A DNA stretch of 35,562 nt from contig DXEW01000027.1 in the NCBI GenBank assembly GCA_019114755.1, positions 1-35,562 on the forward strand, in the 5' to 3' direction. The stretch comes from Candidatus Borkfalkia faecavium. GTDB lineage: Bacteria; Bacillota; Clostridia; Christensenellales; Borkfalkiaceae. Shown here piece after piece: positions 7,569-15,114 of the stretch. The first letter of the stretch is position 1. Each line of letters begins with the position of its first letter. Both the position numbers and the translations under genes were made by a program. Under the pieces are notes generated by a model that worked only from the letters and a program-made list of their open reading frames with translations, ran no database searches and was not told the DNA's origin.

Positions 7569-7781
7569 GTTCACGCGTTCCTCGGCGAGCTGACGCCTGC
7601 GGAACGCCGTGATTTGAGGACAACCCCGCTGTCCGCCTTTGGCGGAGCAGCCGGAGTTTTCCTCGGCGGTGCGCTTTTAGGGGCACACCATTGTAAGACG
7701 CGCACCGCCTTCACCTTTCCTGCGCGAGCGCTGCCGCGCAAATTGGGGGCGCCGGCGCAAAAGCGTGGTTTTGCTTGCGCG
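7569..7781 (+). repeat. Multi-hairpin dispersed element, copy 3
   Basis: GTTCAC is followed by hairpin 1, with GCGTTCC/GGAACGC and inner GGCG/CGCC (7575-7607), and by CGTGATTTGAGGACAA. Hairpin 2 contains CCGCC-ttt-GGCGG. Hairpin 3 has the perfect stem GGCGGTGCGC / GCGCACCGCC at 7665-7709 around loop TTTTAGGGGCACACCATTG. TTCACCTTTCCTGCG and hairpin 5 (GCAAAA-gcgtgg-TTTTGC, 7757-7774) end the copy. It abuts copy 2 on its left and copy 4 on its right, forming a head-to-tail array. Confidence 0.85.
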
Positions 7782-7789
7782 AGAATTTT

Positions 7790-8012
7790 GTTCACGAAAA
7801 TCTCGGCAGGCTGCTGCCTGCGATTTTCCGTGATTTGAAAGACAACCCGACGTTCGCGTATGCTACGCAACGCTCTGCGTCCGGTTTTCTCTTTTTGCGC
7901 GGCATTCAGGGGCACGCCAGTTATAAAACGCCGCGCAAATTCACTCTTTCCGCGTGCAGCTCCCCGCTGTGAAGTGAAAAAGCAAAAAGCGCGGTTTTTG
8001 CTTTTTCAAGTA
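7790..8012 (+). repeat. Multi-hairpin dispersed element, copy 4
   Basis: GTTCAC is followed by hairpin 1 with stem GAAAATC/GATTTTC and inner GCAGGC/GCCTGC (7796-7828), then CGTGATTTGA. Hairpin 2 spans about 7840-7890 and contains GCGTATGCTACGC. Hairpin 3 has the perfect stem TTTGCGCGGC / GCCGCGCAAA at 7894-7939, with loop ATTCAGGGGCACGCCAGTTA. Hairpin 4 is the degenerate TTCACTC...GTGAA pairing. Hairpin 5 is a perfect 13-bp stem GAAAAAGCAAAAA / TTTTTGCTTTTTC at 7976-8007. It continues AAGTATTTATTTGGAGCGACAG, a tail shared with copy 7. Confidence 0.85.
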
Positions 8013-8076
8013 TTTATTTGGAGCGACAGGGCGTTTGTCTCATCCCCGCGCGGCGTGGCGCGCGGCCCCACCCTTG

Positions 8077-8163
8077 TTATCCTGAGCGAGCGAAGCGAGT
8101 CGAAGGATCTCTGAAAATAAAACAGTCCTCAATTCTACATTCTACATTTTACATTCTACATTT
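8077..8163. repeat. Dispersed ATCCTGAG palindrome plus heptamer array
   Basis: The palindrome ATCCTGAGCGAGCGAAGC...CGAAGGATCTC (8079-8112) is followed by ATTCTAC/ATTTTAC heptamers in tandem (8132-8163). The same two modules accompany other copies of the hairpin element (17187-17377 and, degenerate, 29839-29920), so they appear to be part of, or targets for, the same repeat complex. The rest of 8013-8243 holds no gene. Confidence 0.7.
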
Positions 8164-8243
8164 GAAAGAGCCCCGTTCGACTGCACGGGTGCAACTGTGC
8201 TGACCCGCTAAAAAACTATTTCATTTACTATTATAAACATCGT

Positions 8244-9659
8244 ATGACATTCCAAAAACTGACCCCGCAAGACATCTTGCGCCTGCTGCCGTATTTCCGC
8301 GCCCAAAAGTCGCGCCTGAGTAACTACACCGCAGGCTATCTGTACCTGTGGGAGCGCTTTATGAACACGCACTTTGCCGAAGAAGACGGCTGCCTGCTGC
8401 TGCGCGACCGCTATGTGAACAACTACTACTTCTACTACCCGCTCTCTGCCGCGGGCGACGAGATCGCCGAAGAGCGCGCCTTAGAAAAGATCGAGGCGTA
8501 CTGCCGCGCGAACAACGTGCGCCTGCACTTTACCGCCATCCCGCGCGAAAAGCTGCCCCTTTTGGCGCTGCGCTATGGGGCGGACCTGCACATTTCCAAC
8601 ATCCGCCGCTGGCGCGACTATATCTACGCCGCCGAAGACTTCAAAACCTATTCCGGCGGCAGGTACAGCGGACAGCGCAACCACGTCAACAAATTCAAAA
8701 AGAACAACCCGGACTATTCCTTTTCCCTCTGCACCGAGGCGGACATCCCCGAACTGTGCGCGTTCCTGCGCGAATATTCCGCCGTGCAGTACGCCAAAGA
8801 CGATCCTTTGGCGGGTGAAGAGATGAACGGCGTCTTTTCCATGCTGCCGCATGTGTTTGCATACGGCATGCGCTGCGGGGCGCTGCGCGCGGGCGGCAAG
8901 ATGGTCGCCATGAGCGTGGGCGAAGTGTGCGGCGATACGCTGTTCGTGCATGTGGAAAAGGCGCTGCGCGGCGTCGAGGGGGCGTATCCCGCCGTGGCGC
9001 AGATGTTCGCCTGCGCCTGCGCGGAGGGCATCGCCTACATCAACCGCGAAGACGACGGCGGCGACGCGGGCCTGCGCAAGTCGAAGATGCAGTACCTGCC
9101 CGTGCGCCTTGCCGACAAGTACAACCTCGCCGTGCACCGCAGCATCGACGCCCTCACCAAGCTGCCGGAACTGCATACGGAGCGCCTCACCTTGCATGAG
9201 GTGGAAGAAAAGGACGCCGCCGCCTTCGCGTCTTTGGCGCGCGATATCGAAGAAAACAAGTACTGGGGATACGACTGGCGGCAAGACGCGCCCGCAGACC
9301 CCGACGACATGTGGTTTTTGGAAGAGCTCCGCAGCGACTTCAAAAAGAAGAACGAACTGCCCCTGGGCATCTATTTGGGGGAAACGCTCGTCGGCGAGGT
9401 GGTGCTGCACGCCTTCGGCTGCCGCGCCGAGGCGGAGATCGGCATGCGCCTTCTGCCCGCTTACCGCCATAACGGCTACGCGCGGGAAGCGCTTTTGGGG
9501 CTGATGGAGTACGGCTTTATCAAGCTGGGGCTGGAGCGCATCGAAGCCAAGTGCTTCCGCGCCAACGAGCCTTCCGCCCGCACCCTGCGCGCCGCCGGCA
9601 TGCGCCCCTGCGGCGAAGACGAAACGTACTTCTATTTTTACAAGACGGCGGCCATGTGA
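8244..9659 (+). CDS. DUF2156-like acyl/aminoacyl transferase fused to a GNAT N-acetyltransferase
   Basis: The 471-residue protein has two parts. Residues about 1-295 match the DUF2156 family (related to the catalytic part of phosphatidylglycerol lysyltransferases), with YLYLWERF near the N-terminus, KFKKNNPDYSF in the middle and YINREDDGGDAGLRKSKMQY at the end. Residues about 305-471 form a RimJ/RimL-like acetyltransferase: LHTERLTLHEVEEKDAAAFASL, then IGMRLLPAYRHNGYAREAL with the acetyl-CoA binding turn, then ANEPSARTLRAAGM. The two folds share a GNAT ancestry but usually occur alone. No clear ribosome-binding site precedes the ATG at 8244, only an A/T-rich stretch, yet the N-terminus fits the family. 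Substrates are unknown. Confidence 0.75.
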   Translation: MTFQKLTPQDILRLLPYFRAQKSRLSNYTAGYLYLWERFMNTHFAEEDGCLLLRDRYVNNYYFYYPLSAAGDEIAEERALEKIEAYCRANNVRLHFTAIPREKLPLLALRYGADLHISNIRRWRDYIYAAEDFKTYSGGRYSGQRNHVNKFKKNNPDYSFSLCTEADIPELCAFLREYSAVQYAKDDPLAGEEMNGVFSMLPHVFAYGMRCGALRAGGKMVAMSVGEVCGDTLFVHVEKALRGVEGAYPAVAQMFACACAEGIAYINREDDGGDAGLRKSKMQYLPVRLADKYNLAVHRSIDALTKLPELHTERLTLHEVEEKDAAAFASLARDIEENKYWGYDWRQDAPADPDDMWFLEELRSDFKKKNELPLGIYLGETLVGEVVLHAFGCRAEAEIGMRLLPAYRHNGYAREALLGLMEYGFIKLGLERIEAKCFRANEPSARTLRAAGMRPCGEDETYFYFYKTAAM

Positions 9660-9852
9660 CCGCCCGGCAGGGGAGACCTCTGCGGCTGCGCCCGCGCCAA
9701 AGCCCGCTGCGCCGCCTGTATTGTATGGTTTGAACGCCGCTCGCGCCCGCCGCGGCTGCGCCCGCGTAAGGCAGAGCGCCGCGCTCTGGCCGCCGCATTT
9801 TATTTACCGTTCGGAACGCCGCCTGCGGGCGGCAAAAAAGGAGGAAAGACTT

Positions 9853-10128
9853 ATGGAACCCAACACCCCGCTGCCCTCGTCGGCATACCGCCAGATGATC
9901 GTCAGCCTGACGGCGACCTTCGTCGTCATCGAATTGTTCTTCATCGCCTTTGCGGTGTACCTGTTCATCATGCCCGATAACGGCCTCACCTACGGCATCG
10001 TGTTCGCGGTCATCGCCGCCGTCATCGCCGCGGTGTACGTCGTCATGCTGTTGGTGCTGCTCAAAAAGCTGCGCCGCGCCTACGCCTGCGAGGGCATCGA
10101 CCCTAAGGAGAGGAAGAGAAGGAAGTAA
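9853..10128 (+). CDS. Small two-helix membrane protein of unknown function
   Basis: The 91-residue protein begins MEPNTPLPSSAYRQMIV and has two hydrophobic segments, at about 17-37 and 47-70, followed by a basic tail (LKKLRRAYACEGIDPKERKRRK), so both termini are probably cytoplasmic. The ATG at 9853 has AAGGAGGA at 9838-9845; earlier in-frame ATGs lack a site. It follows the acyltransferase gene by 193 bases of GC-rich sequence without other features. I do not recognise the family. Confidence 0.65.
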   Translation: MEPNTPLPSSAYRQMIVSLTATFVVIELFFIAFAVYLFIMPDNGLTYGIVFAVIAAVIAAVYVVMLLVLLKKLRRAYACEGIDPKERKRRK

Positions 10129-10240
10129 GCGGCGGCCGTTTCGGCAGCCGGAAAGAGGTCAAAATTTGCCGCCGAGGCAAAAAGTAAAAAAGCCGCCGCG
10201 GCTGACGGAGAATGCAAACCGCCGCCGAAGCAGGGCAAAA

Positions 10241-10282
10241 ACGCCGGGGGCGCGCATCCGCAAGGATGCGCGCCCCCGGCGT
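10241..10282. terminator. Strong hairpin between convergent genes
   Basis: A perfect 19-bp stem (ACGCCGGGGGCGCGCATCC paired with its complement) closes on a GCAA tetraloop. There is no T-run on the plus side (TATATATTC follows), so termination efficiency is uncertain. The position between a plus gene ending at 10128 and a minus gene ending at 10410 fits a shared terminator. Confidence 0.65.
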
Positions 10283-10409
10283 ATATATTCAATTTACCGG
10301 GGAATAAGTTTGGAGATGCCGCCTAGCAGAGATCGGGCGCCTTCAAAAATAAGGAAAGAAAAAATTTTTCGCGTGCAGAACAGCAGCGCGGCGCATTCAA
10401 AACCAAAAT

Positions 10410-11333
10410 TCAGCCCTTTTTGCGGCGGAGGGCGGCGGTGGCGAGGCACAGCGCCCCGAACAGCACCGTGCAGCCCGCCAGAATCACCGCCATCATCGGC
10501 GGCTCGATGACAGCTATGCCGAAAAAGTCGAACGAAAAGGTAAATTCTTCCGCCAGCGCCTCGGCAAACGGCTGCCCGAAGGGGGCCGCCACCGTTTGGG
10601 CGATGTTTTCCAGGGCGCCGCGCATCATCAGGTTGCGCAGCAGCCCCGCCGAATAGGTGCCGGGGATGAACAGCGTGCAGTACTGCACCGCCGCAGGGAA
10701 GTAGCTGACGGGCATGTAGGCGCCGATGAGGAAGCCGACCACCGTGCCCAAAATGACGTTCAGCCCCGTAAACGCCCCCTGCGAGCGGAAAAACCCGACC
10801 ACGAACACGAGCAGGGTAGAGGAAGAGAGCACCGAAAGCACCAAGGTGCCGATGCAGCCGAGCACATCCGCCGCCGTCAAAAACCAGCTGCCCGCGCACG
10901 CCAGCCACACAAAGCAGATGACCAGCACGGCGCCGCCGACGATCAGCCCCGCCAGCACCACCGCGCAGAAGTACGAGGCGGCGGGCAGCCGGCGCGGGAT
11001 GGGCGAGGCGAGCAGGTCCGCCGTGATGCCGCGGTTTTTGTCCTGGATGATGACCCCGCAGGCGCACAGCGGCACGGTGATGGCGGCGCTCGCCGTCACC
11101 CCGACCAGCATCCAGCTGTCGCAGAACGCCTGCACCGCGTTTTTCGCCTCGGCGGTGGCGGCGCCCATCTTTTCCAGCGAGGCGAGGATGCCGTCCACCT
11201 GCACCCTTCCCAAAAACAGCACATACAGCCCCAGCACGATGAGGGGCGACAGCAGCGCAAAGAACAGGTTGGCGCGGTCCTTTGCAAATACCTTCCAGTT
11301 GCGCACCGTCAGCCGATAAAATGCCGTCATCAT
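10410..11333 (-). CDS. ABC-2 type transporter permease
   Basis: The 307-residue protein has about six hydrophobic segments in the ABC-2 arrangement. A first helix near residues 20-45 (LFFALLSPLIVLGLYVLFLG) is followed by an extracytoplasmic stretch of about 60 residues, then a cluster of helices. The loop ACGVIIQDKNRGITADLLASPIPR is the typical coupling region. The ATG at 11333 overlaps the stop of the upstream ATPase gene as ATGA, and GGAGGT lies at 11344-11339 inside that gene, implying translational coupling. Together they form a two-component exporter of the DrrAB type, possibly for a drug, peptide or lipid; the cargo cannot be read from the sequence. Confidence 0.85.
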   Translation of the reverse strand: MMTAFYRLTVRNWKVFAKDRANLFFALLSPLIVLGLYVLFLGRVQVDGILASLEKMGAATAEAKNAVQAFCDSWMLVGVTASAAITVPLCACGVIIQDKNRGITADLLASPIPRRLPAASYFCAVVLAGLIVGGAVLVICFVWLACAGSWFLTAADVLGCIGTLVLSVLSSSTLLVFVVGFFRSQGAFTGLNVILGTVVGFLIGAYMPVSYFPAAVQYCTLFIPGTYSAGLLRNLMMRGALENIAQTVAAPFGQPFAEALAEEFTFSFDFFGIAVIEPPMMAVILAGCTVLFGALCLATAALRRKKG

Positions 11334-12256
11334 ACTGCACCTCCGTCCGTCCACTGTTTCCCCGTCACGGCGAGGAATACGTCGTCCATGTTTCCTTTGA
11401 TGAATTCAAAATCGCGAGAAAGTTCGGGGTGCGCCTGCAAAAACGAACGCGCCTCGCGCGCGCCCGACATCGAGACCTTTACCCCGCCCGTCACCGGCTC
11501 CGCCTGGATGCGGGCGGCCTCCAGCGCCGGAAGCAGCGCCTGCTCTTCGCCGTACAGGTACAGGCGGCTGCGCGAAAAGCGGTTTTTCAGCTCTACGGGC
11601 GTGCCTTCGGCGGCGATCTTGCCGCCGTCGATGATGACCACGCGGTCAGAGCCCTCCGCCTCTTCCATATAATGGGTGGTGAGGAACACCGTCATGCCCT
11701 CTTCTCTTTGCAGCCGCCGCACGATCTCCCACACGGCGCGGCGGGTGGCGGGGTCCAGGCCCGTGGTCGGCTCGTCCAAGATCAAAAGTTCGGGGCTGCC
11801 GATGAGCCCGCGGGCGATATCGGCGCGGCGGCGCTGCCCGCCCGAAAGTTTGCCGAAGGGGCGGGAGAGGATGTCTTCCAGCTCGAACATCCCGCAAAGT
11901 TTTGCCAGCCGCTCCCGCCAGCGCCTGCCCGTCAGGCCGTAAAAGCCGGCGCGCACCGTCAGGTTCTCTTTCACGGTGAGGATGTCGTCCAGCACGGAAT
12001 TTTGGAACACGATGCCGAGGCGCCGCTTGATGCCCGCCGCTTCGCCGTCTAAGTCCATGCCGCAGATGCGCACGCTGCCCGCGTCTTTTTGCAGGATGGA
12101 GCATAAGATGTTGATGGTCGTGCTCTTGCCGGCGCCGTTCACGCCCAAAAACGAGAACAGGCTGCCCCGTTCGACGCGGAACGAGATGCCCTGCACCGCG
12201 CGCACCTTTCCGTACGCCTTGTACAGGCCTTCCACCTGCACGATGTCTTCTTGCAT
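11330..12256 (-). CDS. ABC transporter ATP-binding protein (DrrA-like exporter ATPase)
   Basis: The 308-residue protein contains Walker A GVNGAGKST, the Q-loop FQNSVLD, signature LSGGQRRR, Walker B LLILDEP with DPATR, and the switch His in TTHYMEEAE. A C-terminal extension of about 90 residues (GTPVELKNRFSR...GNMDDVFLAVTGK) is typical of DrrA-like export ATPases. The start at 12256 follows GAGGAGGG; the longer open frame upstream has no site and is not family-like. It is coupled to the permease by a 4-base overlap. The gene lies downstream of the DeoR-family regulator on the same strand, separated by 336 bases. Confidence 0.9.
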   Translation of the reverse strand: MQEDIVQVEGLYKAYGKVRAVQGISFRVERGSLFSFLGVNGAGKSTTINILCSILQKDAGSVRICGMDLDGEAAGIKRRLGIVFQNSVLDDILTVKENLTVRAGFYGLTGRRWRERLAKLCGMFELEDILSRPFGKLSGGQRRRADIARGLIGSPELLILDEPTTGLDPATRRAVWEIVRRLQREEGMTVFLTTHYMEEAEGSDRVVIIDGGKIAAEGTPVELKNRFSRSRLYLYGEEQALLPALEAARIQAEPVTGGVKVSMSGAREARSFLQAHPELSRDFEFIKGNMDDVFLAVTGKQWTDGGAV

Positions 12257-12453
12257 GTTTCCCTCCTCGCCGCCCTGCGGCGCGGTCCGTTCGGCCCCCG
12301 CGCCCGCAAAAGGCGTCAAAAAATACAGGCGGACGAGCGTCCGCCTTGACCGAAGCGGCGAATTTTCCTTCGCGCGCATCGTATGACCGCTCCTCAAAGC
12401 GGCGGAACAGGACCCGAAGCACTCCCCCGTTCGGTCCTCTTCACGCCTCTATG

Positions 12454-12483
12454 ATACTAAAAAGTTGTCACAAAGTTTTGCAA
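12454..12483 (-). promoter_or_regulatory. Possible promoter for the ABC exporter operon
   Basis: On the minus strand TTGCAA (12483-12478) and TAGTAT (12459-12454) are 18 bases apart in a short A/T-rich island within the 336-base gap. AAAGTTNT-like direct repeats overlap it. The hexamers are imperfect, so this is tentative. Confidence 0.4.
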
Positions 12484-12525
12484 AAGTTGTAATAGAAATG
12501 TAAAAAAAGGGGAGTACGCAAAATT

Positions 12526-12556
12526 TTTTGCCGGAAGAGGCGTCTTTGCGGCAAAA
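12526..12556. terminator. Weak hairpin after the DeoR-family gene
   Basis: TTTTGCCG (12526-12533) pairs with CGGCAAAA (12549-12556) around a 15-base loop, about 40 bases beyond the regulator's stop codon. The T-rich stretch after it on the minus strand is short, so this is a weak terminator candidate. Confidence 0.35.
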
Positions 12557-12592
12557 TCAAAAGCGCAGCGTACGGCCGCGGCTTTTCTCTTG

Positions 12593-13351
12593 TCAGATGA
12601 CGACGATGTTCTTTTCTTCAAACTTTTCCTTCACGCTGGGCGGGAAGGCGCTGTCGGTGATCAGCACGTCGATATTTTCCGGCGTGGCGAAGGTGTAGGG
12701 CATGATCTTGCCGATCTTAGAGGTATCCAGCATCATGTACACCATCTTGGCGCGCGCCAAAATGAATTTGAGCAGTTCCGATTCTACCTGCGATATGCAC
12801 GAAAAGCCCTGCTCGAACGAGAAGGCGGAGGCGGAGATGATCGCCAGCTCAAAATTCGTGTTCCCCAAAAACACCTTGGTGTAGGGGGAGGCGGTGGAAA
12901 GGTTTTCTTTGATGAGGGTGCCGCCCACCAGCACCACCTCGGGCTGCTTTTTGTGCGCCAGCTCTTCCGCCACGGCGATGCCGTTGGTGAAGATGTGGCA
13001 GGGCCTGTCGGGCAGCTCTTTGGCAAGGTACAGCGCCGTGGTGCCGCCGTCCAGGAACAGGCTCACGCCCTCGTCGATGAGCGACACCGCCTTTTTGGCG
13101 ATGACCTTTTTTGCGTCGGTATTGGTGGTCGATTTCTGTGCGTATGCTTCGCCCGAACGCTTCTGCACTTCTAATACAGACATCGCGCCGCCGCGGATGC
13201 GGATGACCTTATTCTCTTTTTCCAGTTCGAGAAGGTCGCGGCGGAGAGTCATGTCGGAAACGTCGGGGAATTGCACCGCCAACTCTTCCAGGCTCATTTT
13301 TCCGTTCTTTTCGATCAAGAGAGCGATCTCTTCAATTCTGGTGCGTTTCGT
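12593..13351 (-). CDS. DeoR-family transcriptional regulator (start codon uncertain)
   Basis: The N-terminal winged helix-turn-helix reads RIEEIALLIEKNGKMSLEELAVQFPDVSDMTLRRDLLELE, ending in the DeoR signature IRIRGGAM. The C-terminal effector domain has LFLDGGTTALYLAKEL and VLVGGTLI, the sugar-phosphate sensing fold of the family. It is probably a repressor of a carbohydrate or related operon; the effector is unknown. A good promoter (13386-13414) and AGGAGG (13366-13361) precede the coding frame, but no ATG, GTG or TTG lies at a usable distance in frame. The first codons after the site are ATA AAC TTT ACG AAA. I place the start at the ACG at 13351 only because spacing and family alignment fit. 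An upstream in-frame ATG lies upstream of the predicted transcription start. Confidence 0.8.
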   Translation of the reverse strand, partial: TKRTRIEEIALLIEKNGKMSLEELAVQFPDVSDMTLRRDLLELEKENKVIRIRGGAMSVLEVQKRSGEAYAQKSTTNTDAKKVIAKKAVSLIDEGVSLFLDGGTTALYLAKELPDRPCHIFTNGIAVAEELAHKKQPEVVLVGGTLIKENLSTASPYTKVFLGNTNFELAIISASAFSFEQGFSCISQVESELLKFILARAKMVYMMLDTSKIGKIMPYTFATPENIDVLITDSAFPPSVKEKFEEKNIVVI

Positions 13352-13385
13352 AAAGTTTATCCTCCTATCCGTTTTATACACAAAA

Positions 13386-13414
13386 AGTATAACATATTTC
13401 ACAAATCTTGGCAA
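13386..13414 (-). promoter_or_regulatory. Promoter of the DeoR-family regulator
   Basis: Minus-strand TTGCCA (13414-13409) and TATACT (13391-13386) are separated by 17 bases. The predicted transcript begins only about 15-20 bases before the AGGAGG site. Confidence 0.75.
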
Positions 13415-13450
13415 CGATTTTTTCATTATTTGTGCTAAAATTACACTTTT

Positions 13451-13469
13451 TTCAAAAAATTTTTTTGAA
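13451..13469. promoter_or_regulatory. A/T palindrome between divergent promoters
   Basis: TTCAAAAAATTTTTTTGAA is a near-perfect 19-base palindrome lying between the divergent promoters of the DeoR gene and the 13603 operon. It could be an operator or simply an A/T-rich promoter element. Confidence 0.35.
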
Positions 13470-13492
13470 GCCCGAAAATGCCGCAAAAAATA

Positions 13493-13520
13493 TTGATATT
13501 TCTCTGAAATCATGTATAAT
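13493..13520 (+). promoter_or_regulatory. Promoter of the 13603-cysE-AlaRS operon
   Basis: TTGATA (13493-13498) and a perfect TATAAT (13515-13520) are 16 bases apart, about 80 bases upstream of the ATG at 13603. The next two genes follow at short spacing and share this promoter by inference. Confidence 0.75.
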
Positions 13521-13602
13521 AATAGCGTATGCGGCGGCAAAGGGGCGGCTTTTCCGGCTTGCCTTCTCGCGCGCCCGCGCTTTTTATACGGGGGAAGAAC
13601 CA

Positions 13603-14229
13603 ATGGAAGGATCGTTCATCCGCGACCTCAACGAATATTTTGCCAAAAAGTACGCCAATTATGAGCGCATCAGCGCCATGCCGTCGTACGAGTCGGTCAC
13701 CATCTCCATGCTTTTGAAGAACATGAACCGCATCGAAGAGGGCGAGTCCGCCTCCGACGAGGCGCGCAAGATCTGCAGCCAGCCGAAGAAAGAGGCGGTG
13801 CTTGCAGAACTGAAAGAGCGCTATACCGACGATAATTTTTCCTATTCCTTCCGCATCGCCCGCATGCAGGAGCGGCTCGCCTGTCTTTTCGGGCGGCGGC
13901 AGAACACGGGGACGCTGCTCTCGTCCGTCATCCGCACCTACGGAGAAGACCCTGCCAAACTTGCGCCGCGCCTGTCTTTGTCCGAACAAGACTGGGCAGC
14001 CGTGCTGCGCGGAAAATACATCCCCGAAAAGGTGCTGCTCTTCCGCCTGTTCCTCTTGTTGGGCATGCGGCAGGAAGACTGCGCCCGCCTCTTACGCGCC
14101 TGCGGCGCTTTCCTCAATTTGGAAGACGCGCGCGACGTAGTGGTGTGTTACCTGCTCGATTACCGCATCTTCAACCCGGATATGGTGGCCGCCGCCTTCG
14201 GCGAGTTCCGTATCCGCCCCATCATCTGA
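13603..14229 (+). CDS. Unknown protein with a helical C-terminal domain resembling Clostridial Xre-like/TerY-associated domains
   Basis: The 208-residue soluble protein begins MEGSFIRDLNEYFAKKY. Residues about 120-205 (LSEQDWAAVLRGKYIPEKVLLFRLFLLLGMRQEDCARLLRACG, then DARDVVVCYLLDYRIFNPDMVAAAFGEF) resemble the helical module in Clostridial proteins described as TerY-associated or Xre-like, which has the pattern 'xLALALxLxxEExxxLLxxAG' and then an 'IVxYFIExxxYDIxxIN' segment. This is from memory of the pattern, not a search. The N-terminal half is charged and helical. The ATG at 13603 has GGGGGAAG about seven bases upstream. It is the first gene of an apparent operon with cysE 31 bases downstream. 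Function is unknown. Confidence 0.7.
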   Translation: MEGSFIRDLNEYFAKKYANYERISAMPSYESVTISMLLKNMNRIEEGESASDEARKICSQPKKEAVLAELKERYTDDNFSYSFRIARMQERLACLFGRRQNTGTLLSSVIRTYGEDPAKLAPRLSLSEQDWAAVLRGKYIPEKVLLFRLFLLLGMRQEDCARLLRACGAFLNLEDARDVVVCYLLDYRIFNPDMVAAAFGEFRIRPII

Positions 14230-14260
14230 CCGCCCGCCCGCGGGCGGGGGAGGAGACGAA

Positions 14261-15094
14261 ATGTTCAAACGCCTTCGCGCCGACATCGAGGCGGCACAGC
14301 GCAACGACCCTGCCGCCCGCAACAAATTCGAGATCTGGCTGACCTATTCGGGCGTGCACGCCCTCTCGTGGCACCGCTGGGCAAACAGGCTGTACCGCAT
14401 GCACTTAAAGCTGTTGGCGCGCCTGACCAGCCAGTTCGCCAAGTTTTTGACCGGCATCGAGATCCACCCCGCCGCCAAGATCGAGGGGGGCGTGTTCATC
14501 GACCACGGCACGGGCGTGGTCATCGGCGAAACGGCGGAAGTCAAAAGCGGCGTGGTCATCTACCAGGGCGTCACCCTGGGCGGCACGGGCAAAGAAAAGG
14601 GCAAGCGCCACCCCACCATCGAAAAAGACGTGGTGATCAGTTCGGGCGCCAAGGTGCTGGGCGGCTTCACCGTGGGCGAAGGCGCCAAGATCGGCGCGGG
14701 GGCGGTGGTCCTCAAAGAGGTGCCGCCGCACGCCACCGTGGTCGGCGTCCCCGGCAGGGTGGTGCGCATCCGCGGCGAAAAGCCCGACCTGCAGCAGGAA
14801 AAGCTGGACCCGAACGCGGAAGAGATCCGCGCCCTCAAATGCCGCATCCATAAGCTGGAGGCGGCGCTGGAAAAACTGACGGGCGAGTCGTTCGCCTGCA
14901 CCGAAGAAGAGCTGTTCCCCGTGCGCGCGGAAACGAGCGCGCAGGAAGAAGCCCTCTCTGCGGCGGAGCGCGCCGCAGAGGCCGCCGCCCTGTCTGCGGC
15001 GGAAAAAGAAGAAAGGGAAGGAGCCGTTTTCGCGGAGAAGCAAAAAGAGGAGCGCACGGCGCAAGAAGGCAAAAATCTGAATAAAAACCAATAG
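14261..15094 (+). CDS. cysE: Serine O-acetyltransferase
   Basis: CysE transfers acetyl from acetyl-CoA to L-serine, the first step of cysteine synthesis. Residues 1-65 are the helical N-terminal part (YSGVHALSWHRWANRLY). Residues about 68-175 form the left-handed beta-helix with hexapeptide repeats: IHPAAKIEGGVFIDHGTGVVIG contains the catalytic DHG, and TLGGTGKEKGKRHPTI is the acetyl-CoA loop. After residue 200 comes an extra tail of roughly 75 residues rich in Ala, Glu and Lys, predicted as a charged helix and not part of the core family. The ATG has GGAGGAG upstream, beside a GC-rich hairpin (CCGCCCGC/GCGGGCGG) in the 31-base gap to the previous gene. No cysteine synthase is nearby. Confidence 0.92.
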   Translation: MFKRLRADIEAAQRNDPAARNKFEIWLTYSGVHALSWHRWANRLYRMHLKLLARLTSQFAKFLTGIEIHPAAKIEGGVFIDHGTGVVIGETAEVKSGVVIYQGVTLGGTGKEKGKRHPTIEKDVVISSGAKVLGGFTVGEGAKIGAGAVVLKEVPPHATVVGVPGRVVRIRGEKPDLQQEKLDPNAEEIRALKCRIHKLEAALEKLTGESFACTEEELFPVRAETSAQEEALSAAERAAEAAALSAAEKEEREGAVFAEKQKEERTAQEGKNLNKNQ

Positions 15095-15114
15095 GCAAAG
15101 AGGCATTTCAGCAT

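Noticed and set aside
7339-8163. CRISPR array
   Set aside because: Copies are over 200 bases, variable and hairpin-built; there are no short constant repeats with unique spacers and no cas genes.
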